In this document: positions 9,770-19,390 of the stretch, in pieces
How positions within the stretch are numbered: position 1 is the first letter of the stretch
Layout of the letters: each line of letters begins with the position of its first letter
DNA from: [Leptolyngbya] sp. PCC 7376
Lineage (GTDB): Bacteria; Cyanobacteriota; Cyanobacteriia; Cyanobacteriales; MRBY01
Direction of reading: 5' to 3'
Length of the DNA: 64,000 bases
NCBI RefSeq assembly: GCF_000316605.1
Contig: NC_019683.1
Span: 1,968,036 to 2,032,035, forward strand
Made by a program: the position numbers and the translations under genes
Notes under the pieces: model-generated
What the model was told of the DNA's origin: nothing
The model's database searches: none
The model's input: the letters and a program-made list of their open reading frames with translations, nothing else

Positions 9770-9971
9770 GAACACAATCTAAGTCTTTTTCTCATCTATT
9801 TGGTTTAAACAATGGCAAGTCTCACTCTTTTTATTTCGATTATTTCTCTTTCCATTGCTTGTGCGACTCGGGAAATCCGCATAGCAAAGTAATCTAATTC
9901 CAGTTATATTGGTTGCCCAGCATTAAGAGGGAATAACGGTATTAGATTGAAGGCGCTCGCCCATCACTTCT

Positions 9972-10712
9972 CTAAGACGGCACATCAAATAAAACTTGGC
10001 TAATGTATCGCTCTGCCCACTGCTCATCGAATGCTTTTTCGAGAACGCGGCGGGTTTTGTCGTTTTGCTGCTGTTCAGAGCAGTAGTTCCGTTGACCTTC
10101 GAGATGAATATACTGCTGCTCTGGGGATAGAGGTGTGAGCTGATACGCCTGGGTGCAATGTACTTTTAGAAATTCTTTTACACAATCTAAAAAGAGTGCT
10201 TCCTCTACGAGAGATGTTGGGCGAACAAACACACAGTATTCAGAAAAAATATAGCCCCACTCTGGTAAGGTGCGAGGTTCTGAAAATATCATTCTGGCGT
10301 GGTTTTTCGCTAAACGTTCTTTGTATTGAGGTGACAAAGTACGTTCAGCATTGGTGGGAGACAAATCGGCGATCGCCGCACTAATCCCTCTAGGCCCTGC
10401 CACAATGTCACAGCCAAACATCGGTAACGCATACTTCGAGCGTGGAAACATTACACAGTGGAGGATGTCTAAGTTTTTACCAACCTTCGCCATTTCCAAA
10501 TGCATCTTACGGAAATGTTGGCTCTGGTAACAAGTATTTTCGATAACGAGGCGTTCCCCTTCTAACTTGCCTTCGATATAGCCTAAATCCTCTGGTAGAA
10601 CAAAAGGTTCCAGCTCAAGATGTTGCTGCCATGCCGCTGTGATTGCATCTGCCAACTGCTGTATGAGGGGATAAAACACTGACTTTACAGGCGAAGGATG
10701 GCTAGAGATCAT
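9972..10712 (-). CDS. pcyA: phycocyanobilin:ferredoxin oxidoreductase
   Basis: 246 residues, the usual PcyA length, colinear with the Synechocystis protein as I recall it. PcyA reduces biliverdin IXalpha with four electrons from ferredoxin to phycocyanobilin, the chromophore of phycobilisomes and phytochromes. The catalytic block [12 protein letters not shown] ... [10 protein letters not shown] ... FGCDIVAGP carries His71, Glu73, His85 and Asp102, corresponding to Synechocystis His74, Glu76, His88 and Asp105. The C-terminal [20 protein letters not shown] is also near identical to the family. ATG 10712 gives the expected N-terminus. It is divergent from tatA with a 163-bp shared upstream region. 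Confidence 0.97.
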   Translation of the reverse strand: MISSHPSPVKSVFYPLIQQLADAITAAWQQHLELEPFVLPEDLGYIEGKLEGERLVIENTCYQSQHFRKMHLEMAKVGKNLDILHCVMFPRSKYALPMFGCDIVAGPRGISAAIADLSPTNAERTLSPQYKERLAKNHARMIFSEPRTLPEWGYIFSEYCVFVRPTSLVEEALFLDCVKEFLKVHCTQAYQLTPLSPEQQYIHLEGQRNYCSEQQQNDKTRRVLEKAFDEQWAERYISQVLFDVPS

Positions 10713-10875
10713 ACTAATTTAGTGGCGAAGGAAGGGCTGCCAACTGCCATTGCATAAGCATTCTCCGGAACATCGGAGAGGCAAAACAAGGCAAAGATAG
10801 CTTTAAAGATATACTGGTGCAGGATCAAATACTTATACATTGTTCCATAAATTAACTTTACTGTGAGAGGGCAAT

Positions 10876-11049
10876 ATGTTGGGCTTGGGTTGGCCAGAAG
10901 TGTTAGTCATCCTTGGGGTGGTCGTTTTGGTATTTGGTTCGAAGCGCATTCCTGAAGTGGGTAGTGCTCTCGGCAAAACATTACGGGGTTTTAAAGAAGA
11001 ATTCGACTCTCCTGAAGAGTCAGAAGATTTTGAAGACCGTGATCTTTAA
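10876..11049 (+). CDS. tatA: twin-arginine translocation subunit TatA/Hcf106
   Basis: 57 residues, ATG 10876 to TAA 11049. One N-terminal membrane helix (LGWPEVLVILGVVVLVFGSK) is followed by the amphipathic helix RIPEVGSALGKTLRGFKEEF and an acidic tail, the standard TatA/E layout; the FGSKRIPE hinge is diagnostic. It forms the protein-conducting part of the Tat pathway in plasma and thylakoid membranes, exporting folded proteins. No tatC is adjacent, which is normal in cyanobacteria. Confidence 0.93.
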   Translation: MLGLGWPEVLVILGVVVLVFGSKRIPEVGSALGKTLRGFKEEFDSPEESEDFEDRDL

Positions 11050-11192
11050 ATTTCTATTTTCTTTATTTATCTATATAGTCATTGGTGCACATCGAAAGAA
11101 TTTGTTGAGGGTTTGGGCGATCGCCAACCTGACAAACAATTCAGAGAGCAAGATCATCAGGGAGTCTAGGCTAGCCGTAATTTAGGGTGTCT

Positions 11193-12191
11193 ATGATTGA
11201 AGTTGAACAACTAAACAAGAGATATGGGTCAACGTCAGCGATCACCGATTTAAGTTTTCGGGTTGACGCTGGCGAAATTGTGGGTTTTCTGGGACCAAAC
11301 GGTGCAGGCAAAACCACAACAATGCGCATTCTGGCAGCTTACCTCCCAGCCAGTTCTGGCACAGCGAAAATCGCAGGTCACGATGTCCACGAAAATTCGA
11401 TGGCAGTACGGCAGAACATTGGTTACTTACCAGAGAAACTGCCCCTCTATCCGGAAATGACGGTCAGTGCGTTTCTTGATTTTGTGGCGCAAATTAAAGG
11501 AATTAGTCCAGGCGATCGCCCCGAAAAGATTTCTGCAGCGATTGAAACCTGCAACTTAGAAGATCAACGCAACACTGTTATTCGTAAGTTGTCGCGAGGA
11601 TTTCAGCAGCGAGTTGGCATTGCTCAGGCCATTGTCCATGAGCCACCTGTGATTATTCTCGATGAGCCCACAGTCGGTTTAGATCCGGCCCAACTCATCG
11701 AAGTCCGCAATCTGATTAAATCTCTGGCGGGCGATCGCACAGTCTTACTGTCGACCCATTTGCTCTCGGAAGTGAGTATGACTTGTACGCGGGTGGTGAT
11801 GATTAACCAAGGCCGTCTCGTGGCAACAGATACCCCCGATAATCTACGGCAATTGGTCAGCGGCGATGGTGGCTACTATCTAGAGATTGACGGTAACCCA
11901 GAAGAAATAAAACCTCTATTGGCAGTTTTACCCGGTGTGCAAAAGATCAAAACAGAAATCTTGGGCGATCGCCGCGCGAGCTTAGATATTACGATTGCTG
12001 CAGATCATGAGCCTGGACGGGATATTGCCTCAATTATTGTGAGCGCTGGGATGGGATTATACGAAATGCGGCGAACTCGGTCTTCTCTTGAAGATGTCTT
12101 CCTAGAGTTAACCCGCGACGAATCAATTCCACCCGAAACCGAACCAGTAGCAGAAAAAGAAGAAACAGGCGATCGCCCCATTGCATCATGA
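11193..12191 (+). CDS. ABC transporter ATP-binding protein, GldA/CcmA-like
   Basis: 332 residues from ATG 11193 (AGGG upstream; GTG 11187 is in frame). Walker A GPNGAGKTT, signature LSRGFQQRVGIAQ, Walker B VIILDEPTVGLDP and the switch LSTHLLSEV are all present, with a roughly 100-residue C-terminal extension typical of the gliding-type ABC ATPases. Its stop overlaps the next gene's ATG (12188-12191, ATGA), so the two are translationally coupled. It should power the permease at 12188-12982 and work with the GldG-like protein at 13103-14641. The substrate is unknown. Confidence 0.9.
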   Translation: MIEVEQLNKRYGSTSAITDLSFRVDAGEIVGFLGPNGAGKTTTMRILAAYLPASSGTAKIAGHDVHENSMAVRQNIGYLPEKLPLYPEMTVSAFLDFVAQIKGISPGDRPEKISAAIETCNLEDQRNTVIRKLSRGFQQRVGIAQAIVHEPPVIILDEPTVGLDPAQLIEVRNLIKSLAGDRTVLLSTHLLSEVSMTCTRVVMINQGRLVATDTPDNLRQLVSGDGGYYLEIDGNPEEIKPLLAVLPGVQKIKTEILGDRRASLDITIAADHEPGRDIASIIVSAGMGLYEMRRTRSSLEDVFLELTRDESIPPETEPVAEKEETGDRPIAS

Positions 12192-12982
12192 TATTGACTA
12201 ATATTTTTGCGATTTTTCGACGGGAGCTCCAGCAATATTTTTATTCGCCAGTGTCCTATATATTTGCAACCTTATTTTGGTTTGTGGGTGGCATCTTTTT
12301 TCTGAGTTTTTTAACAGGGCCCGATAGCGTCGTCATGAATGTGGCACTCGAAGAACAGCGAGGTATTCCTTTACCACCTGTTGACGTTGCTGCCGAATTT
12401 TTACAGCTATTTTGGGGCGTGATGGGAGCGCTCAGTGTCTTTCTATTACCGTTGCTGTCGATGGGTCTTTATGCCGAGGAACGAAAACAAGGCACTTTAG
12501 AATTGCTTGCCACTTCACCCCTCACCAACTGGTCTGTTGCAGTCGGCAAATTATTGGGCGTAGTTTCTTTTTTTTCAGTACTGTTATTTCCCCTAATTTT
12601 GTGGGAATTGATTGTCATCAGTTCAGCGGAGCCTGCTTTTCCATTGCTACATTTTCTTTGGATGCACGTTGGCGTCATGCTCTTAGCTGCGGCGGTATTG
12701 TCCTTAGGCATGTTTATTTCATCCCTCACGGAAAGTGCTTTAATTGCCGCGATTATGACCTTTTCCCTTGTGCTGGTGCTGTGGTTGCTGGAATTATTGG
12801 GCGATCGTCTCACAGGCTATTGGGGCAGTGTGATTCGTCATATTTCCCTATTGAGACACTACAACAACTTTTTAGCGGGAATATTTGATAGTAGTAGCCT
12901 CATTTTATTCGGTAGCTATATCGTGCTAGGCGTGGTTTTGACAGCGCAATCCATCGAATACCTAAGATTTGCGCGACGGTAA
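12188..12982 (+). CDS. ABC-2 permease, GldF-like
   Basis: 264 residues with six predicted membrane segments. The N-terminal IFAIFRRELQQYFYSPVSYI is the usual start of GldF/NosY-type permeases, and the coupling motif EERKQGTLELLATSPLT is canonical. The gene overlaps the upstream ATPase by four bases. Together with the GldG-like gene it forms a three-gene unit common in non-gliding as well as gliding bacteria, so a motility role must not be assumed. Confidence 0.87.
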   Translation: MILTNIFAIFRRELQQYFYSPVSYIFATLFWFVGGIFFLSFLTGPDSVVMNVALEEQRGIPLPPVDVAAEFLQLFWGVMGALSVFLLPLLSMGLYAEERKQGTLELLATSPLTNWSVAVGKLLGVVSFFSVLLFPLILWELIVISSAEPAFPLLHFLWMHVGVMLLAAAVLSLGMFISSLTESALIAAIMTFSLVLVLWLLELLGDRLTGYWGSVIRHISLLRHYNNFLAGIFDSSSLILFGSYIVLGVVLTAQSIEYLRFARR

Positions 12983-13102
12983 ACTGATATGGTTTGTTTG
13001 GTTACAGACGATACAAATCAGTCGATTCACTAGAAAATTCAGGGTGCATTTCTAGCGAAATAATCAACATTTTTAGGGGAGATTACTCCCGTCACAAGCT
13101 CT

Positions 13103-14641
13103 ATGGGGAATTGGTCTCTTTATCTAATTTGGTGCGGTACGGCGATCGCCATCGCGGGCTTAGTGGTGCTGACGGCAGTGCAAGGCAATATTTTGCTGGC
13201 CTATGGACTGATCATGGTGGGTTTAACGCTATTAATATGCGGTGTTGCAGGTCGCAAGCAAACTCAAACTTGGTTAATGACATTTTGGTCACGCCGTTCA
13301 GTACAGTTAGGAACCAATGGTTTTTTGTCGGCGATCGCCATGCTATTCATTTGGCTATCGATTAACGGTATTGCCGCCCAATTTCCCCTTAGATTTGATT
13401 TAACCGAAACCCAGGTTAATTCCCTCTCCTCCCAGACTCGGCAAACAATCCAGACTCTCAAAGAACCTTTGAAAATTTGGCTATTTCAGGAAGTGGATGA
13501 TGCCGAAGTTACACCATTCCTCGAAAATTATCGCCGTATCAATTCCCGAATTCAGTACCAATTCGTTGATCCCGATATTGATGTCCGTCTAATCCGCCGC
13601 TTTAATGTGCAAAATCGCGGCGAAGTACATCTCGAATATGGCGAGAAAACTCAATTTGTACAGACCCTTGCTGCCGAAGAATCTCTCACAGAAGCAAAAC
13701 TCACCAATGCCATTCTAAGGATTACCAGTGATCGCCAGCCCCAACTCTATATTTTGCAAGGCCATGGCGAACCACCCCTTGACGACTCTCAGAAAGGCCT
13801 CGTGCAGATGGTGAAAGCATTGGAAGCCCAAGGCTATCGCGTTAATGCCCTCAATCTCATTCAAACACCAAATATTCCTGCTGATGGCGACATCATTGCG
13901 ATCATTGCGCCGCAAACTGCCCTACTGCCCGGTGAAGTCGAACTCCTCCAAGAATTTCTCGACCAACAGAAAAGTCTCCTCTTTCTACTCGATCCCAATA
14001 CAGATCCCAATCTCGATTCTATTCTGGAGCAATGGGGCATTGGCCTCGATCAACGCATTTTGATTGATGGCGATCGCCGCTCAGAACAACTCGGATATGG
14101 CAACACAGCAATTATCACAACCCGCTACGGCACCCACCCAATCACAAAATCCCTCGACGACGATATTTCCCTCTACCAATTTGTACGACCTATCGCAGTC
14201 AAACCGACTGCTGGCATCAAGGCAAATAGTTTTCTTCTAAGTGACGAACTTACCTGGGCAGAAAGCCAACTCCCCAGTCCCGACGCAACCTTCGACCCAG
14301 CAACAGATCTCCGAGGGCCCGTTGACTTCGGCATTGCCCTAGAATCCCAATATCGTGAGGATCTTGAACTCCCCAAAGCTCGTGTCGTTGTCATCGGCAA
14401 TACGAGCCTCGCGACAAATAATGGCTTTAGCCAATATGCCAACGGCGATATCCTACTCAATGTCATGAATTGGTTAGATCAAAATCGTGATGTTTCCCTG
14501 GCAATTCGACCGAGATCGCCCGAAAATCGTCGTTTACAATTAACAACAGCCCAAGTCAATCTCATTGCGTGGCTAGGCCCAGTCATTTTCCCGCTAGGTG
14601 GCCTCATTACCGGTCTGATTCTCTTTAAAAAAAGGCGATAA
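13103..14641 (+). CDS. GldG family ABC-associated membrane protein
   Basis: 512 residues. Three N-terminal membrane segments (about residues 5-50 and 75-95) are followed by FDLTETQVNSLSSQTRQTIQ, the conserved entry to the GldG extracytoplasmic domain, then a long soluble domain (ITSDRQPQLYILQGHGEPP ... LLPGEVELLQEFLDQQKSLL) and a C-terminal membrane helix (VNLIAWLGPVIFPLGGLITG). This matches GldG-type proteins that accompany GldA/GldF exporters and anchor in the membrane with a large periplasmic part. ATG 13103 is 120 bp after the permease stop. Exact function is unknown in cyanobacteria. Confidence 0.85.
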   Translation: MGNWSLYLIWCGTAIAIAGLVVLTAVQGNILLAYGLIMVGLTLLICGVAGRKQTQTWLMTFWSRRSVQLGTNGFLSAIAMLFIWLSINGIAAQFPLRFDLTETQVNSLSSQTRQTIQTLKEPLKIWLFQEVDDAEVTPFLENYRRINSRIQYQFVDPDIDVRLIRRFNVQNRGEVHLEYGEKTQFVQTLAAEESLTEAKLTNAILRITSDRQPQLYILQGHGEPPLDDSQKGLVQMVKALEAQGYRVNALNLIQTPNIPADGDIIAIIAPQTALLPGEVELLQEFLDQQKSLLFLLDPNTDPNLDSILEQWGIGLDQRILIDGDRRSEQLGYGNTAIITTRYGTHPITKSLDDDISLYQFVRPIAVKPTAGIKANSFLLSDELTWAESQLPSPDATFDPATDLRGPVDFGIALESQYREDLELPKARVVVIGNTSLATNNGFSQYANGDILLNVMNWLDQNRDVSLAIRPRSPENRRLQLTTAQVNLIAWLGPVIFPLGGLITGLILFKKRR

Positions 14642-14769
14642 AGCCACAGAATGTTGACAAAATGACCTTAAGACATCATTAATTTTGCAAAAAGATAGCG
14701 TAAATTACAGAAAATGCTATTATCAATTTGCATTCTTTCGTACCCACCCAAAAAAGGAAAGATTTCATC

Positions 14770-16347
14770 ATGGCGCATGCACCTGTATCCCCAGTGGTGC
14801 TCGTAATTCTAGATGGCTGGGGCTATCGCAAGGAAACAAATGCGAATGCCATTGCCGCAGCGGAAACTCCGAATGTAAATACTTTTTTCGATGTATATCC
14901 CTCCACGCTGATCCACACCTCTGGGAAGCGAGTCGGACTGCCAAATGGGCAAATGGGCAATTCAGAGGTTGGTCACTTGAATCTAGGGGCAGGAAGAGTT
15001 GTCCCCCAAGAACTTGTTCGTATTTCTGATGCTATTGAAGACGGATCTTTTCTCCACAACCAAACCCTCGTCAATGTTTGCCAAGCAGTCCGCGACAAGG
15101 GAAAAAAGCTTCACCTGATTGGTCTATGTTCTGATGGTGGCGTACATTCCCACATTAAACATCTACTTGGTCTATTAGATCTGGCTAAGGTTAATGGCAT
15201 TAGTGACGTCTGCATCCATGCAATTACCGATGGTCGCGATACAAATACTACCGAAGGTCTTAATTATTTAACTCAAATTCAAGAGCATATCGACAAATTT
15301 GGCGTTGGAGAAATCTCAACAATAAGCGGTCGTTACTTCGCGATGGATCGCGATCGCCGCTGGGATCGGGTAAAGCGCTCCTATGATGTGATGACTGGTA
15401 TTGGTGAAATTGAGAAACGCTCATTCGCCGAAATTCTACAGTCTCATTACGATGAGGATATTACTGACGAATTTATTCCGCCAGTACGTCTGACAGAAAG
15501 TGCAATAGAAGTGGGCGATGGCATCATCTTCTATAACTTCCGTCCTGACCGTGCCCGTCAACTATCCTATGCTTTTGTACAGGATGAGTTCGATGGTTTT
15601 GAGCGCGAGAAAATTCAAGACTTAAGCTTTTTAAGCTTTACACAGTATGATGCCAAGCTCGACGTAGCAGTCGCCTTCCCTCCCCAAAATCTCACAAAGA
15701 TTCTCGGAGAAGTGATCGCAGATAATAACCTGAAGCAATTCCGTACGGCAGAGACAGAAAAATATCCTCACGTGACTTACTTTTTCAATGGTGGTTTAGA
15801 AGTCCCATTTGAAGGTGAAGATCGTGAGCTGATTTCGAGTCCTCAAGTGGCAACATATGACCAACAGCCAGAGATGTCTGCCCAAGCGGTAACGGATGCA
15901 GCTTGCGCGGCAGTTAAGAAAGGGGTTTATAGTCTAATCGTCATTAACTATGCGAATCCTGACATGGTCGGCCATACCGGAAAATTAGAGGCCGCCAAAA
16001 AAGCAATTGAAGTTGTCGACAATTGCCTCGGACACCTCGTCACGACCATCAATCAGGCTGGTGGCACAGCATTAATCACCGCTGATCATGGGAATGCGGA
16101 ATATATGGCTGATGAAAACGGTAAGTCTTGGACAGCTCACACAACAAATCCTGTGCCTTTTATGCTGATCGAAGGCGAAAAACGGAAGATTGCAGGGCAT
16201 GGTGGTGACGTTCAATTACGTCCCGATGGCTGTCTTGCGGATGTGGCACCGACAATTCTCGAAATTCTCGGTATCGAGCAACCGCAAGAAATGACGGGTG
16301 AATCATTGATTGCCACAGCTCCCTACGCGGTTTCAAGCCGTAGCTAG
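14770..16347 (+). CDS. gpmI: 2,3-bisphosphoglycerate-independent phosphoglycerate mutase
   Basis: 525 residues from ATG 14770. It interconverts 3- and 2-phosphoglycerate in glycolysis with two Mn ions and a phosphoserine intermediate. The alkaline-phosphatase-like metal motifs are visible: LVILDGWG with the first metal Asp, GNSEVGHLNLGAGR with the catalytic Ser, the GRYFAMDRD motif, the binding loop FYNFRPDRARQL, NYANPDMVGHTG and ITADHGNAE, and WTAHTTNPVP with the last metal His. A TTG at 14728 would add 14 residues but the family begins near MAHAPVSPVVLVI. secG follows 56 bp downstream, an arrangement I recall as common in cyanobacteria. Confidence 0.97.
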   Translation: MAHAPVSPVVLVILDGWGYRKETNANAIAAAETPNVNTFFDVYPSTLIHTSGKRVGLPNGQMGNSEVGHLNLGAGRVVPQELVRISDAIEDGSFLHNQTLVNVCQAVRDKGKKLHLIGLCSDGGVHSHIKHLLGLLDLAKVNGISDVCIHAITDGRDTNTTEGLNYLTQIQEHIDKFGVGEISTISGRYFAMDRDRRWDRVKRSYDVMTGIGEIEKRSFAEILQSHYDEDITDEFIPPVRLTESAIEVGDGIIFYNFRPDRARQLSYAFVQDEFDGFEREKIQDLSFLSFTQYDAKLDVAVAFPPQNLTKILGEVIADNNLKQFRTAETEKYPHVTYFFNGGLEVPFEGEDRELISSPQVATYDQQPEMSAQAVTDAACAAVKKGVYSLIVINYANPDMVGHTGKLEAAKKAIEVVDNCLGHLVTTINQAGGTALITADHGNAEYMADENGKSWTAHTTNPVPFMLIEGEKRKIAGHGGDVQLRPDGCLADVAPTILEILGIEQPQEMTGESLIATAPYAVSSRS

Positions 16348-16403
16348 ATCGGTTATCCTAAGAATCTATATTGAGATTCATATTATTTTTAGACGTAATT
16401 TTT

Positions 16404-16667
16404 ATGCTTGAAACTGTTTTACAAGTCGTCTGGACGGCGTCGGCGATCGGCCTAATTTTATTAGTTCTCCTCCACAGTCCTAAAGGTGATGGCCTTGGTG
16501 GTATCGGTGGTCAAGCGCAAATGTTTACCAGTACAAAAAGTGCAGAGACGGCACTAAATCGTGCAACTTGGGTCTTATTTATTACGTTCATCAGCATTAC
16601 TGTCGTATTCAGTGCAGGCTGGTTAACGTCTATTGTCGAAACAGCAGCACCAGTTACGGGACAGTAA
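16404..16667 (+). CDS. secG: preprotein translocase subunit SecG
   Basis: 87 residues from ATG 16404 (a TTG at 16371 would add an implausible extension). Two membrane helices flank the conserved loop LLHSPKGDGLGGIGGQAQMF, which identifies SecG. It assists SecYE-mediated translocation in the plasma and thylakoid membranes. The TKSAETALNRATW segment before the second helix is also typical. Confidence 0.95.
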   Translation: MLETVLQVVWTASAIGLILLVLLHSPKGDGLGGIGGQAQMFTSTKSAETALNRATWVLFITFISITVVFSAGWLTSIVETAAPVTGQ

Positions 16668-16693
16668 TATTCTAAACTCCCGTAAATAAAAAT

Positions 16694-17467
16694 ATGCAAC
16701 TATTTTGCTATGCTTGGCGACGCTACCGGATTTGGTGGCGTTTTTTCTTGGGGTTATTTCTAAGTGGGGCGATCGCCTTATGCACCAGTTTTATTTATAT
16801 TGGTCAAACACAATCACAATCTCTACCAGCTTTAGCAACTCATCCTCTACCAGAAACGTTAGTGCAATGGCAACCACAAAATTCTGAGAAAGTACGAGAT
16901 TATTTTGCAGAGATTAAACCTTCACCACTTGGTCATCTGATTTGGTCAGAATTTCCAATCACCGTTTTTTACTCTAAGCTCGACTCAAATTTATCCTCAA
17001 ATCAGCAACAGCAACAAACGAAATGGCAGCAAGCGGTGCAAGAGGCGATCGCCGCGTGGTCTGTTTATCTACCAATCGAAGAGATTGAGGATGCCGAAAA
17101 CGCGGATATTATCATTTGGCGTGAGCCTCCACCAATTCAAATAACAGTCAACCCAGAAACGGGAGAACGAGACTATTCTTTTGGCCGTAACGCAGAAACT
17201 CGCTATCGGTTTTATCTCGACGATCAACGGCGAGTCCGCCACCAAATGACTATTTATCTCAGTCCCCACCAACGGGCGATCGCCACTCTGATTACGGCTC
17301 GGCATGAGCTTGGCCATGCCCTTGGCATTTGGGGGCATAGCAATAATTCAAAAGATGCTTTGTATGTGAGCCAAACATCGACAGATAATGGCATTAGCGA
17401 AGCAGACATTAATACTTTAAAAAGAATTTATCAACAACCCACAAAACTCGGTTGGTCGCTACCTTAA
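16694..17467 (+). CDS. membrane-anchored matrixin-type zinc metallopeptidase
   Basis: 257 residues. A basic N-terminus (YAWRRYRIWWR) precedes one hydrophobic segment (FFLGLFLSGAIALCTSFIYI), so the enzyme is exported and probably anchored. The zinc motif HELGHALGIWGH at residues 204-215 is the metzincin HExxHxxGxxH signature of M10-type peptidases, preceded by ITAR. An upstream stretch with NADIIIW resembles the matrixin substrate strand. The gene is 26 bp downstream of secG and may be co-transcribed, but this gives no functional clue. The substrate is unknown. Confidence 0.85.
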   Translation: MQLFCYAWRRYRIWWRFFLGLFLSGAIALCTSFIYIGQTQSQSLPALATHPLPETLVQWQPQNSEKVRDYFAEIKPSPLGHLIWSEFPITVFYSKLDSNLSSNQQQQQTKWQQAVQEAIAAWSVYLPIEEIEDAENADIIIWREPPPIQITVNPETGERDYSFGRNAETRYRFYLDDQRRVRHQMTIYLSPHQRAIATLITARHELGHALGIWGHSNNSKDALYVSQTSTDNGISEADINTLKRIYQQPTKLGWSLP

Positions 17468-17625
17468 TCAGCATCAAACAACATATTTTTTTATTATTTA
17501 TTCAGACTTCATTCCTCACTATCAGTATTGGATTTCGTGAAGTATTGTGAATGGCTTGGTGACTTTACATGCTCCTGATTCGTATTTTATAGTTATGGAT
17601 TCGTGATCATTTTGAGGCAAGCAAC

Positions 17626-19353
17626 ATGGCGAAGAAAAAGCGTAAGACCACAGGTAAATCTTCATTAACTCTTTCCCTGTCGTCCCAAGCCCGTGAACGC
17701 CTTGCAGAGATGTCACAAAAGGCGGGCTATTCCCGCTCTGCTTTCGTTGAAAGTGTTATGTCTGGCAAAGTGGCGATCGCTCCCATCGAGCCAGAAAAAA
17801 GCTTGGCATTCACTATTGAGGATGAAGCAGCAGAACCGAAGAAAATGGCGATCGCCTTATTAGAGAATGAGGAAAAGACAGCTCCAGAAGCAGCGCCAGT
17901 AATAGATGATTCTTCACTCAAAGAAATCAAAAATCTCCAAGCCAAGATTGAAGAACAAGCAGAACAAATCAAAACATTATCAACATCAAAATCGACATCA
18001 AAATCAGCTTTAAAAGAACCTCCCAGTCGTTCAAAAAATGAGTCTAAACCTTCACCAAAAGAAGACTCAAAATCAGCAGCAAAAGACAAAGAGATCGCAG
18101 GTTTAAATAAACAATTAGAAACGAGCCAAGGAGAGATACAGACACTCAAACAAGATTTGAATGAGTTGAAAGATTCACTATCAGCCCAACAAGCCGAAAA
18201 CAAACAATTGCAGGCTGAAGTGAAAGCTAGTAAACCAGCCAAAGCTGACCTATCAAAACAATCAGCAGCAAAAGACAAGGAAATTGCAGGTTTAAATAAA
18301 CAATTAGCAAGCAGTCAAGGCGAGGTTCAGACACTCAAACAAGACTTGAATGAGGTGAAAGATTCATTGTCAGCTCAAAAAGCGGCAAACAAACAGTTGC
18401 AGGCTGAAGTAGAAACCAGTAAGTCAGCGAAAGCAGACATATCACCAAAAGCTCTGAAGGAACTACAGTCAGCCAAGTCAAAACTAGAACAACAGGTATC
18501 TAACCTCCAAAATCATTTAGAGGAAAAGAGTGCGGAAATTATTACCGTGCAAGGGGCTGTCGACAAAGCTGAAGCAAAAGCCGCAGATTTCGATGAGGCG
18601 ATTGCAGCAAAAGATAAGAATTTAGCCGCACTACAACGAGAGTTTGATCAGAAGGAAACTCAAGTCCAAGCGAATCAGAAAAAAAATCAGACTCTGGAGA
18701 AACAATTGGAAGAGCAATATGCTCGCGTTTCTAGTTTGGCGAAAGAAGTTACTCAGCAGAAAAAAGCAGTTGAACAATTAGATCAGCTCAAAGCTCAATT
18801 AGAAAAAGCTCAAGACCAAGGCGATCGCCTCCAAAAACAATTAGCGGAGGCTCAAGAACAACAAAAACAGACAACCGAACAATCAGAGACTATCGCATCC
18901 CAAAAACAGCAGTTAGAGGCGCAATTAAATAATTCGGAGAAAGCAAACACCCTTTTAACCGCTCAATTAAAAACAGCAGCTCAGCAACAAGCATCTCTAG
19001 AAAAACAAGTTGCAGAGCTATCTCAAATCAGTACTCAGCTTACTGTCAGCCAAGATTTGGTAAATGAGTTACAGAAACAAATCGACACCTTTGAGTCTTT
19101 AGAAGCTCAATGCGCAGATTGGCAAAGCAAGTATGATGCTCAGAAAACCCAACTTTCTACCAGTCAAGATTTTGTGCGCCAATTGCAACAACAAATCACC
19201 GCGCTTTCACCGTTAAAAGCTCAATGCGAAGCTTTACAGCGAAAGTATGATGCCCAATGTGCTCAAATGCAGGATTTTGAATTAAAAGCAGCACTTAATA
19301 GCTCTGTCGCTAATATCGGTGAACAAATGCTCAACCGTTGGAAACGCTACTAA
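17626..19353 (+). CDS. ribbon-helix-helix N-terminus plus long coiled coil protein
   Basis: 575 residues. Residues about 12-50 (SSLTLSLSSQARERLAEMSQ, then AGYSRSAFVESVMSG) have the strand-helix-helix pattern of an RHH (CopG/Arc-like) DNA-binding domain, preceded by a basic MAKKKRKTTGK. From about residue 95 to the end the sequence is heptad-rich coiled coil dominated by Gln, Lys, Glu and Ala, with a two-copy 63-residue tandem repeat and a second, looser repeat near the C-terminus (QLTVSQDLVNELQKQI / QLSTSQDFVRQLQQQI). No enzyme domain. It resembles a DNA-tethered structural or partition-like protein, but that is inference. It is convergent with nanE. Confidence 0.7.
   Translation: MAKKKRKTTGKSSLTLSLSSQARERLAEMSQKAGYSRSAFVESVMSGKVAIAPIEPEKSLAFTIEDEAAEPKKMAIALLENEEKTAPEAAPVIDDSSLKEIKNLQAKIEEQAEQIKTLSTSKSTSKSALKEPPSRSKNESKPSPKEDSKSAAKDKEIAGLNKQLETSQGEIQTLKQDLNELKDSLSAQQAENKQLQAEVKASKPAKADLSKQSAAKDKEIAGLNKQLASSQGEVQTLKQDLNEVKDSLSAQKAANKQLQAEVETSKSAKADISPKALKELQSAKSKLEQQVSNLQNHLEEKSAEIITVQGAVDKAEAKAADFDEAIAAKDKNLAALQREFDQKETQVQANQKKNQTLEKQLEEQYARVSSLAKEVTQQKKAVEQLDQLKAQLEKAQDQGDRLQKQLAEAQEQQKQTTEQSETIASQKQQLEAQLNNSEKANTLLTAQLKTAAQQQASLEKQVAELSQISTQLTVSQDLVNELQKQIDTFESLEAQCADWQSKYDAQKTQLSTSQDFVRQLQQQITALSPLKAQCEALQRKYDAQCAQMQDFELKAALNSSVANIGEQMLNRWKRY
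18073..18450 (+). repeat. 189-bp in-frame tandem duplication (two copies) in the coiled coil
   Basis: The unit begins at TCAGCAGCAAAAGACAA, at 18073 and again at 18262, giving a 189-bp (63-codon) period. Both copies encode KDKEIAGLNKQL, then QTLKQDLNE, KDSLSAQ and KQLQAEV. Differences are mostly conservative, so the duplication is not very recent. Confidence 0.85.
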
Positions 19354-19390
19354 AGCTTGGCAAAAACATGAATGTTTCAGGGGCGATCGC

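Noticed and set aside
9812-9892. 26-codon ORF with one hydrophobic stretch (MASLTLFISIISLSIACAT)
   Set aside because: No Shine-Dalgarno and no supporting context; too short to accept without conservation data.
12412-12888. 158-residue plus-strand frame inside the GldF-like permease
   Set aside because: An out-of-frame shadow; its Cys/His/Phe-rich composition is not protein-like and the permease frame is clearly real.
11193-14641. Gliding-motility operon as a functional label
   Set aside because: GldA/F/G-type exporters are widespread in non-gliding bacteria and no other gliding gene is present, so only family names were used.
17727-18278. 183-residue minus-strand frame
   Set aside because: A shadow of the coiled-coil gene: the repetitive Gln/Lys/Ala codons leave the antisense frame open. 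Its Ser/Phe/Ala-rich product mirrors this.
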